A stretch of 8,855 bases of DNA from a bacterium (GTDB lineage: Bacteria > Planctomycetota > Planctomycetia > Pirellulales > Pirellulaceae), in the NCBI GenBank assembly GCA_030432015.1, contig JAUIHJ010000322.1, forward strand, positions 1 through 8,855. The letters run 5' to 3'. Below are positions 1 through 5,446 of the stretch, in pieces. Positions within the stretch are counted from its first letter, which is position 1; every line of letters starts with the position of its first letter. The position numbers and the translations under genes were made by a program. The notes beneath the pieces were generated by a model. The model was not told the origin of the DNA, made no database searches, and saw only the letters and a list, made by a program, of their open reading frames with translations.

Positions 1-1
1 A

Positions 2-1678
2 CTGTTGGCCGGTAGCGCATTGGCGCAACCGGCGGGCATTCAAGGTGACCGTAGTGGCTCGGCGCGCGGTGCAGGTTCGAATCTTCCGGAAGTTGGTTCA
101 TTGCTGCCGGAGATTACCCTGCATGACGATCAGGGTCGGGACTTTTCCACAACCAGCCTGCGCGGCCAATATTCGGTCCTGGTCTTCGGCTGCTTAACGT
201 GACCGCCGTTCCTCCGAAATGTCCCCAGTTTGGAGACAGTGGAACGCGATTTCTCCGCTATGGGCGTTAAGTTCTACTACATCTATAAATCGCTCGCGCA
301 TCCAGAAAACAACGGCTACGTCACTCCGTTTACACTTCAAGAACGGCTGATGCATGTCGCCGACGCCAGAAAGAAGCTTGGTTCGCGTTTCAACTGGCTG
401 TGCGACACGATGGCCAACGATGCCAAACATATCCTGGGGGACGCCCCGAATTCAGAGTTCCTCGTCGGCCCTGACGGCAAGTTCATCAAGGTGCGTCGCT
501 GGAGTAATCCTGCCGAACTGAGGTCCGATCTGGAATCACTCGTCGGCAGGGTCGAAAACCCCACGACAATCGCGGACATTGGAATGAAGCGGCTGGAGCC
601 ACCACAAACAGCGCCGAAAGGCCTTGTCCCGCGGCTGAAACTTCCAGGTCGCATGACATCGCTCAAAGTGCAGCCGTCAACGGATGCGGTGCTTTCCCTG
701 CTGCCGCTTTTGGACAATGGAGTAGACGCCCTACCGCTGTACGTAAAACTCCGTGCGGAGGTTGACCCGCAATATTTCCAGACAGGTGCGGGGAAGTTGT
801 ACCTCGGATTCTTCCTCGATCCGCTGTACCAAGTTCACTGGAACAACCAGGTCGCGCCGATCGCTTATGAAATCGAGCCGCCCGAGGGAGTCGAAATCAC
901 TCCGCTGCAAGGCCGCGGCCCCGACGTTGAAGCCAAGGCTGACGCCGATCCACGCGAGTTTCTGCTGGAGATTTCCGGAACGTCGCTCGAACCCATTCGA
1001 TTGGCCGTCAATTACTTCGCGTGTGATGATGCCGAAACGTTTTGCAAACCTGTGACGCAGCATTACCTGGTGACGCTCGAGCGAGATCGCGATGGCGGTT
1101 CCCGTCGCAGCGGCGGCCGACCGCCAGGCGAATTTGCTGCGCGCTCGGGACGTGACGCAGCGAGCCGGCCGGGCCAACTGCGTGCCAGCGGCGATCTGCT
1201 CCTGGAGGCAGTCGACACAGACGGCGACGGGATTCTCTCAACGGAAGAACTCGCACATGTCGCCGCGTCGCTGCTCAAACTCGACACGAACCGCGACGGG
1301 AAGTTAACTCCAGACGAACTTGTCAGCGAGCCATCTCGGCCAGATGGGGAACCAGGCGGTCGCCCGGGTGGCGGATTTCGCGGGCGACCAGGCCCGTTTG
1401 GTCGAACAATCAATGGCGGGCGGCCCAATCCGGCCGAGATGCTGGCGCGGATGGATGCCAACGGCGATGGCAAGATCTCTAAATCAGAACTTCCCCCGCA
1501 GATGTTGCAGCGATGGTCGAGAATGGATGCAAACAACGATGGCTTCATCGATTCACAGGAGTTGAAAGAACTGGCCGAACGTTTTCGCAGTTTCAACGGC
1601 GGCGGCAATCGCGGAAACCGTGCGACCAACAATCCGTCGCGCGAAGGCCAGCGTTCACGAAGCCCCCGCAACGAATAG
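2..1678 (+). CDS. Secreted deiodinase-like/redoxin selenoprotein with DsbD-N-like domain and EF-hand tail (5' partial, UGA read as Sec)
   Basis: The frame is open from the left edge and ends at TAG 1676-1678; its only in-frame stop is TGA 200-202. Numbering from the TTG codon at 5 (557 codons), residues 1-9 end in SALAQ, which looks like the end of a signal peptide cut after ALA, so the true start lies outside the window. Residues about 30-180 form a thioredoxin fold. FGCLT-(UGA)-PPFL matches the iodothyronine deiodinase active site FGSCT-Sec-PPF, and downstream YYIYKSLAHP and CDTMAND match the deiodinase IYIEEAH and VDTM blocks. Residues about 215-365 resemble the N-terminal domain of DsbD, with C340 and C347. 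A Gly/Arg/Pro-rich tail carries four calcium-binding EF-hand loops starting near 404, 427, 484 and 508. I infer a thiol/selenol redox protein of the cell envelope; its substrate is unknown. The alternative is a nonsense-mutated pseudogene, which is less likely because the rest of the frame is intact. Confidence 0.8.
200..202 (+). other. In-frame UGA, probable selenocysteine codon (Sec66)
   Basis: TGA lies in the same frame as the 65 codons before it and the 492 coding codons after it. It falls between FGCLT and PPFLRNVP, exactly where deiodinases carry selenocysteine and where Cys-containing relatives would carry Cys. No base insertion or deletion is needed to join the two halves. A Cys lies three residues earlier, giving a C-L-T-U arrangement. 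Confidence 0.8.
213..243 (+). promoter_or_regulatory. SECIS-like hairpin downstream of the UGA
   Basis: Bases 220-223 (UGUC) pair with 235-238 (GACA). After a C224/A234 mismatch, C225-C226 pair with G232-G233. The apical loop 227-231 is AGUUU, or GUU if A227-U231 also pairs. Three further pairs (213-215 with 241-243) can form below an internal loop. The loop begins 24 bases after the UGA and has G at its second position, followed by U. This agrees with the bacterial SECIS model as I recall it: a small loop, a G in the first two loop positions, and roughly 16-37 bases from the UGA. The upper stem is short and mismatched, so folding strength is uncertain. Confidence 0.55.
1214..1561 (+). repeat. 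Four EF-hand calcium-binding loops
   Basis: Four DxDxDG-type loops are encoded: DTDGDGILSTEE (from 1214), DTNRDGKLTPDE (from 1283), DANGDGKISKSE (from 1454) and DANNDGFIDSQE (from 1526). Each has acidic or Asn ligands at positions 1, 3 and 5, Gly at 6 and Glu at 12, as in canonical calcium loops. They form two pairs, spaced 23 and 24 residues apart within pairs, separated by a Gly/Arg/Pro-rich linker. They are degenerate protein repeats within the preceding gene. Confidence 0.9.
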
Positions 1679-1717
1679 CTCGGCCCTCCAACCAACGGGT
1701 TCGGCGAAACATTGCGA

Positions 1718-1870
1718 TTACGCGCTCAACGACGCGGGCTCAACTCGGATCTCATCCAGTTCCATCTTCAGTGGTTCATTCGCGCCGCGACCGAGGCATC
1801 GCGCCACCTCGCCAATCGTATCAACCGCGTGGTCGCGAATCGAGTACGGCGTACGGCCGGAATTCGCCAC
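1718..1870 (-). CDS. Possible 50-residue small ORF, unknown function
   Basis: This minus-strand frame is open from inside the ogt gene to TAA at 1718-1720. The only usable start in the gap is GTG at 1868-1870, giving 50 residues. The composition looks coding rather than random: most codons begin with G or A, third positions are mostly G/C, and the translation contains the stretch EPLKMELDEIRVEPA. The plus-strand reading of the same bases is Ser/Arg-rich and looks like antisense shadow. No clear ribosome binding site precedes the GTG. It may be a real small protein, the eroded end of an older gene, or chance. I recognise no family. Confidence 0.25.
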   Translation of the reverse strand: MANSGRTPYSIRDHAVDTIGEVARCLGRGANEPLKMELDEIRVEPASLSA

Positions 1871-1943
1871 ACTTGCCGAACTGCTGTGCGGTATCGAGGC
1901 GGATCTTGCGCGCGACGTGGCGCGCCAACCGGTGGCCTCGCGA

Positions 1944-2456
1944 TCACATGGTAACCCGTTCTGATCCTTCGAGGCGGAGCAGTCGGCGTTTCATGTCGAG
2001 GCCGTTGGGAGCGGAGAATCCGCCCAGATTGCCGCCTGCGGCGACCACACGGTGGCAGGGGACGATCAGCGGCCAGCGATTACGGCGCATCACGCTTCCC
2101 ACCGCGCGCGCGGCACCGGGGTAGCCGGCCGTTGCTGCCAACCCGCCGTAGGTCAACGTCTCGCCTTGAGCAATCTCTCGGCAGCAGGTCGTCACGTCGC
2201 GGCCAAAAGGCGTGAGCTGAGACGTGTCCAACTCGATATCGAGAAAATCATCGTTGCCCCGTCCCTGGGCGAATCTCTGCAAACGCTCGATGAGGCGTGT
2301 GGCGGGGGGGGACGGTGCGGTGGGATTCGCTGGTTCGGTCAGACCCGCCAGTGCCGCTGCAGGACTCGGATACCCGAATTTCAACTCGCTCAGTCCGGCG
2401 TCGGTCCAGATTGCGGCGGACCAGCCAAGCTCGGTGGAGAATACGCAACTTTGCAC
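1944..2456 (-). CDS. ogt: Methylated-DNA--protein-cysteine methyltransferase (O6-alkylguanine repair)
   Basis: This 170-residue protein has the usual length of Ogt-type enzymes, which move the alkyl group from O6-alkylguanine (and O4-alkylthymine) in DNA to their own cysteine in a single-use suicide reaction. The active-site motif is PCHRVV with acceptor Cys134. Upstream lie TPFGRDV and the helix-turn-helix segment GETLTYGGLAATAGYPGAARAVGSVMRRN, which carries the arginine finger (about R117) that flips the base out. GGFSAPNGLDMKRRLLRLEG near the end is the typical C-terminal block. An alkyltransferase-like (ATL) protein is ruled out because the Cys is present rather than Trp or Ala. The N-terminal 80 residues are poorly conserved, as is normal. 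The start is GTG at 2454-2456, with only a weak AGGA about 12 bases upstream. No Ada regulatory domain is present. It stands alone, divergent from the unknown gene at 2764. Confidence 0.93.
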   Translation of the reverse strand: MQSCVFSTELGWSAAIWTDAGLSELKFGYPSPAAALAGLTEPANPTAPSPPATRLIERLQRFAQGRGNDDFLDIELDTSQLTPFGRDVTTCCREIAQGETLTYGGLAATAGYPGAARAVGSVMRRNRWPLIVPCHRVVAAGGNLGGFSAPNGLDMKRRLLRLEGSERVTM

Positions 2457-2657
2457 GGGTTCAAGCGTCCTGGCCTTGGTGGTCGTTTCCGGATAAGATT
2501 TTAGAGATGAGTCGCGTTGACCTGTCGCATGCGCATGAATTCTGGGCGAACGGAATGCCTTTCATCGCTGGACGATGCGCCCCGTCACCGCCAAGCCTGG
2601 CCGTCAAAACACGCTGTTTTTCGCGGGAAAATTGCGATTTCTCGGGACACTGCAGTT

Positions 2658-2687
2658 TTGACAGTCGGCGCGAGGGCATTTTATACT
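2658..2687 (+). promoter_or_regulatory. Near-consensus housekeeping sigma promoter
   Basis: TTGACA at 2658-2663 is a perfect -35 box, and TATACT at 2682-2687 is a -10 box with one mismatch; the spacer is 18 bases. Transcription would start near 2694, giving a leader of about 70 bases before the ATG at 2764. The -35 sits inside a small inverted repeat (ACTG at 2649-2652 and CAGT at 2661-2664) that could be an operator. Confidence 0.75.
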
Positions 2688-2696
2688 GAATGCGGC

Positions 2697-2753
2697 ATGA
2701 TTCCAATCAATGATCCCCAATCCGCGATTGGATTCGGCTGTCACTTCTATTGA
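2697..2753 (+). CDS. Possible 18-residue leader peptide (uORF) overlapping the downstream ribosome binding site
   Basis: ATG at 2697-2699 lies only about three bases after the predicted transcription start and opens a frame that reads MIPINDPQSAIGFGCHFY. It ends at TGA 2751-2753, which overlaps the GAGGAG ribosome binding site of the next gene. If translated, initiation would be nearly leaderless, because no Shine-Dalgarno precedes it. Ribosomes crossing it would melt the leader hairpins and end on the downstream binding site, which suggests translational coupling. The composition shows no run of a single regulatory amino acid, so classical attenuation is not indicated. It may be chance. Confidence 0.3.
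   Translation: MIPINDPQSAIGFGCHFY
2702..2732 (+). promoter_or_regulatory. Leader with mutually exclusive hairpins
   Basis: CCAATC at 2717-2722 pairs with GATTGG at 2726-2731 across a three-base loop. The same right arm, extended to 2732, can instead pair over seven bases with TCCAATC at 2702-2708. The two structures exclude each other and lie between the predicted transcription start and the ribosome binding site. Pairing is seen in the sequence; a regulatory role is inferred. Confidence 0.35.
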
Positions 2754-2764
2754 GGAGCTCCTCA
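2751..2764 (+). repeat. 14-base perfect palindrome containing the ribosome binding site
   Basis: TGAGGAGCTCCTCA is its own reverse complement. It contains the Shine-Dalgarno sequence GAGGAG (2752-2757) and ends on the A of the ATG start codon at 2764. As RNA it can form a five-pair stem with an AGCT loop that would hide the binding site and the first start-codon base, or it may let two transcripts pair with each other. Confidence 0.7.
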
Positions 2765-3507
2765 TGAATCACTACGGCTCGTTGAGCGATGATTATTACC
2801 TAAACGTCAATCTCAACACCGAAATGGACCTGCCCCAAAATCGCGAGACGGTCCTGCATTTCTTCGAGCAGATTCAGAAACGCTACCCGTCGATGCGCAA
2901 TTTTTACAATCGCGATCGCGGTGAGTTCGTCCTGGAGGAGGACAAAGACCGTGGCAGCTATCGCTGGGCAACCGTCGAAAACCGACGGGTCTGTTCCGGT
3001 TTCGTCAATCCGACCTCCGTTGAAGATGCACTCGAACAGCATCGGATGGTCCTGGAAGTTGCACCCTACGCGCTGACCGTCAGCCCGATTGATTGCGAAT
3101 CCCTCAACGTGATGTACGGGTATGACTTTACCTACCGTGGAAATCACAACCAGTTGCTGGTCGAGGCATTGGGCCTGACACCGGCGTTTGATCGGATGAC
3201 CGACATCCCGGGTGCGACCGTTATTTGCAACGAGCCTTCCATTCAACTGGCCCTGGATGACGATTGCCGTACGCAATGTCGGTTGAGCATCGAGACACGC
3301 ACCACCGCCTACCACGTGCGGACGGGCGAGTTTCCTGAGGAACAGCTGAGTGTCTATCTGACCGCCAGACGCTACGGCAGCCTGGAACCGGGCGAATCAT
3401 ACGTCAGTGCGATGGACCGACTGGTGGAAGTCTGTGACAACTTGATCGGCGAATACGTCATCGATCACGTCCTGCGTCCCCTGCAACAGACCATCGCGAT
3501 CAAATAG
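2764..3507 (+). CDS. Conserved-looking protein of unknown function (probable planctomycete family)
   Basis: The product has 247 residues, is soluble and has no signal peptide or membrane segment. I chose ATG 2764 because GAGGAG lies 6 bases upstream; the in-frame ATG at 2710 has no binding site and would only add a low-value 18-residue extension. The sequence looks like a well-folded globular protein: NVNLNTEMDLPQNRETVLHFFEQ near the start, an acidic GEFVLEEDKDRGSYRWATVE block near residues 53-72, then GYDFTYRGNHNQLLVEALG in the middle, and TGEFPEEQLSVYLTARRYGSL followed by LRPLQQTIAIK at the end. I think it belongs to a planctomycete-restricted uncharacterised family, but this is from memory of style and unverified. 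No catalytic motif is evident. A strong promoter and a structured leader imply a highly or tightly controlled product. It is monocistronic and converges on the Arg-rich gene. Confidence 0.88.
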   Translation: MNHYGSLSDDYYLNVNLNTEMDLPQNRETVLHFFEQIQKRYPSMRNFYNRDRGEFVLEEDKDRGSYRWATVENRRVCSGFVNPTSVEDALEQHRMVLEVAPYALTVSPIDCESLNVMYGYDFTYRGNHNQLLVEALGLTPAFDRMTDIPGATVICNEPSIQLALDDDCRTQCRLSIETRTTAYHVRTGEFPEEQLSVYLTARRYGSLEPGESYVSAMDRLVEVCDNLIGEYVIDHVLRPLQQTIAIK

Positions 3508-3543
3508 CCGGCGTTGGCATTACCAGCCGTCGAATTGCCGGCT
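3506..3543 (+). terminator. Weak candidate terminator hairpin
   Basis: AGCCGGC at 3506-3512 pairs perfectly with GCCGGCT at 3537-3543 around a 24-base loop. It begins inside the TAG stop codon of the unknown gene. No U-run follows, so it does not fit a classical intrinsic terminator. It could be a processing or blocking structure. The rest of the gap up to 3737 shows no further gene or signal that I can support. Confidence 0.25.
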
Positions 3544-3737
3544 TGGATGGAAGCAGACGACGATCGCGTTCCAGGTCAGCGAAGACCGATGGCGACCTGT
3601 TGTCGAGCGACCGCAAGAACCGGCTGCGGCGGCGCGCAATTTCGTCGCGAGTGGCGACAACCGTTGCGAGAGCGGCAATATGCCAGCAGCCAACTCGCGC
3701 GATGCAGACGAACTCGCGGCCGAGCCAAGGCTTCGCG

Positions 3738-5144
3738 CTACGACGACGAGCGGTCTCCCTGGCGTCCGCGCCCACGTCCCCCACGGCCACGACGCGGCGG
3801 ATTGGGGTTCTTTGATCGCGAGGCTAAGTTGCTGTCAACGATGCCCCCGATCGCGTCCGACCACGTGGGGATCTTACGATGCCTCGATTCGGTTTCGCTG
3901 GGCGATTCGTCTCCGTCGATGTCGTGGAGGCTGATGTCGTCATCATCGTCATCATCGTCGTACAGTTCGTTTTGCGACGGCGCACTGACCTTGGTCTCTT
4001 CCTTCGGCGGGGGCGTTGCTTGGGTTTCCGTTGTATTCTCGGCACTGGCGTCGTCTCGCTTGCCGCCGCGTCGTCGGCGACCTCGTCGGCGCCTCCGCGG
4101 TGCACCTCCCTCGGCTTCCGGCTTGTCCCCATCGGTCGGTTGCTTTTCCGTGGTGTCCAATGCATCATCCACATCGCTCGTCGCGGAAACGACGGTTTCC
4201 GGGGCGACATCGGTGATCTCGGCGGACTCGTCGGTGGCGGACGCTTCGCTACCTGCCGTTTCCTCGGTCGTCGTTTTGTCGCGACGGCCGCGTCGGCGGC
4301 CACGTCGGCGGCGACGCTTGGGACGTTCTTCACCGGACTCTGCCTTCGAAGCGCTTTCGGCATTGTCGATCGCATCCGACTCGTCGTCGTAAGCAACATC
4401 GACTTCGTCGACAAACGTGTCGTGCTGCAGCAAGAGAGGATCTTCTTCGTCAGAAAAATCGGTTCGGGAAGGGTCAAGCGGCGAGGACGAACTGACCGCG
4501 GCCGGTTCCTCGGACCGCGCACCATCGTTACGCGACTCATCTGCCGGACGACGCCCACCGCGCCGTCGGCGGCCACGTGACGACCCACGGGAACGACTCG
4601 ATGGCTCCTGGTCTGCATTCGCGGAACTCTCGCCAGATGATGCCGGTGACGGGGCGACCTCGGCGTCGTCCGAGCCAGCATCCGATAAACCAGCAGCCGG
4701 CGATTCCGGCAGCTTGCCCCACGTGGACTCCGACCCGGTATCCGCGGCGGGTGGGTGAACCGCTTCGGCTGGTCGCGTGGCTGTTTCGGGAGCCGATGGC
4801 TCAGGTTTGGCAACTGGTTCCGGCGTGCTCGCGGCGGGCTGCCCGAACGCTTCGGCCGGGAGTTCCGGGGCCGGCGGTTCCGGGGCCGCAGGTGCCGCTG
4901 CCCGGGGTGCTTCGGCGACGGGCGATTCGGCACGAGGCCCGGAATCAATTCCCAGCAGGCTGGCGATGGCGCCCCAGCCGGTCTTCTTGGCCGCCGCCGG
5001 CTCGCGTTTGGGCGGCGGTGGCGGGGTCGCCGCTTCGACCGGCTTTTCCGGTGCGGCTGGAGGCGGAGTGGTTTCCGATGGAACTGCAGCCCCGATCTGT
5101 TCGGCAAGGTCGTTCCAACTCGTCTTCTTCTGAGGGTCGGTCAT
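3738..5144 (-). CDS. Intrinsically disordered Arg-rich protein with Trp motifs (possible RNA-associated protein)
   Basis: The product has 468 residues, mostly Pro, Ala, Ser, Glu, Asp and Arg, with no signal peptide or membrane segment. Short Trp motifs stand out in disordered sequence: TSWNDLAEQIG (about 9-19), TGWGAIASLLG (about 55-65), STWGKLPES (about 140-148) and, near the end, IPTWSDAIGGIVDSNLASR (425-443). Between them lie three basic clusters of the GRRRRGGRR type (about 183-199, 275-288 and 349-363), a run of eight Asp (396-403) and a C-terminal RGG-like tail (450-465). Such basic clusters are typical of nucleic-acid-binding regions, as in the disordered part of RNase E, but no catalytic domain is present, so I assign no enzyme. 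ATG 5142-5144 is chosen because the predicted transcript starts near 5226, which excludes the longer in-frame starts upstream. It has no evident Shine-Dalgarno. Confidence 0.85.
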   Translation of the reverse strand: MTDPQKKTSWNDLAEQIGAAVPSETTPPPAAPEKPVEAATPPPPPKREPAAAKKTGWGAIASLLGIDSGPRAESPVAEAPRAAAPAAPEPPAPELPAEAFGQPAASTPEPVAKPEPSAPETATRPAEAVHPPAADTGSESTWGKLPESPAAGLSDAGSDDAEVAPSPASSGESSANADQEPSSRSRGSSRGRRRRGGRRPADESRNDGARSEEPAAVSSSSPLDPSRTDFSDEEDPLLLQHDTFVDEVDVAYDDESDAIDNAESASKAESGEERPKRRRRRGRRRGRRDKTTTEETAGSEASATDESAEITDVAPETVVSATSDVDDALDTTEKQPTDGDKPEAEGGAPRRRRRGRRRRGGKRDDASAENTTETQATPPPKEETKVSAPSQNELYDDDDDDDDISLHDIDGDESPSETESRHRKIPTWSDAIGGIVDSNLASRSKNPNPPRRGRGGRGRGRQGDRSSS

Positions 5145-5446
5145 CGGCTTGAGGTCGCCCGTTCTGCGGCAACGCGGGAGGCGCCCGCGCTGGTTCGCGA
5201 TGCGAGGTTGTGTGGGGGGATGTGAAGCGTCGAGTATACCCGTTCCCCTCATGCCTGGGAAGTCGTTTGAGGCTCTGAGGTTATGGCAAAGCCCGTGGGA
5301 AAACAGACGTTTCGACGATTTGCCCGTTTCCCCGGACCACCGACAACGCAAGAATGTAAGGGGAAGCGGCGATGCGAGATTGGGCACCCCGTGTGCCTGC
5401 CCCGCTTCAGGATCGTCGCTAACCCGTCGAAACGAAGGAGCAATTC
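5145..5446. other. Divergent intergenic region between the Arg-rich gene and the arginine operon
   Basis: It holds a good minus-strand promoter (5233-5261) for the Arg-rich gene and the AAGGAG ribosome binding site (5435-5440) of the operon gene at 5447. I see no convincing -35/-10 pair for the plus strand and no arginine-repressor-like palindrome that I would defend. The minus-strand frame through 5387 is open, but it lies upstream of the predicted transcript start and looks like noise. Confidence 0.6.
5233..5261 (-). promoter_or_regulatory. Promoter of the Arg-rich protein gene
   Basis: Read on the minus strand, TTCCCA (5256-5261) is followed after a 17-base spacer by TATACT (5233-5238). 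The -10 box is identical to that of the promoter at 2682, which supports a shared housekeeping sigma factor. The start of transcription would be near 5226, about 80 bases before the ATG. Confidence 0.55.

Larger units (their letters stand above)
2457..2763. other. Divergent intergenic region between ogt and the unknown-function gene
   Basis: The left part (2457-2600) should hold the ogt promoter on the minus strand, but I see no convincing -35/-10 pair there. The right part holds a strong + strand promoter (2658-2687), a leader of about 70 bases with alternative hairpins, a possible 18-codon ORF and a palindromic ribosome binding site. Bases 2604-2645, upstream of the -35, include A/T-rich runs (a run of five T, then GGGAAAATT) that could act as an UP-like element or an operator. 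That last point is speculative. Confidence 0.6.

Noticed and set aside
230..1678. Stand-alone 482-residue protein starting at GTG 230
   Set aside because: It would start inside the thioredoxin fold after the catalytic position and without a signal peptide; the in-frame upstream part completes the domain when TGA is read as Sec.
2710..2763. Earlier ATG start for the unknown-function gene
   Set aside because: No Shine-Dalgarno precedes 2710, while 2764 has GAGGAG at ideal spacing.
3500..3790. Minus-strand 96-residue ORF in the convergent gap
   Set aside because: It overlaps the ends of both neighbours in a different frame, is Arg-rich with no recognisable motif and has no ribosome binding site; treated as chance.
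3514..4392. Long plus-strand ORF, Ser/Arg-rich
   Set aside because: Antisense shadow of the Arg-rich gene: its Ser, Arg and Val runs are complements of the Asp and Arg codons on the minus strand.
3738..5144. Annotation of the Arg-rich protein as ribonuclease E
   Set aside because: Only the disordered basic clusters are similar; no S1, RNase H-like or DNase I-like catalytic parts are present.
5145..5387. 81-residue N-terminal extension of the Arg-rich protein
   Set aside because: The predicted -10/-35 at 5233-5261 lies inside it, and its sequence (several Cys, no bias like the rest) looks non-coding.
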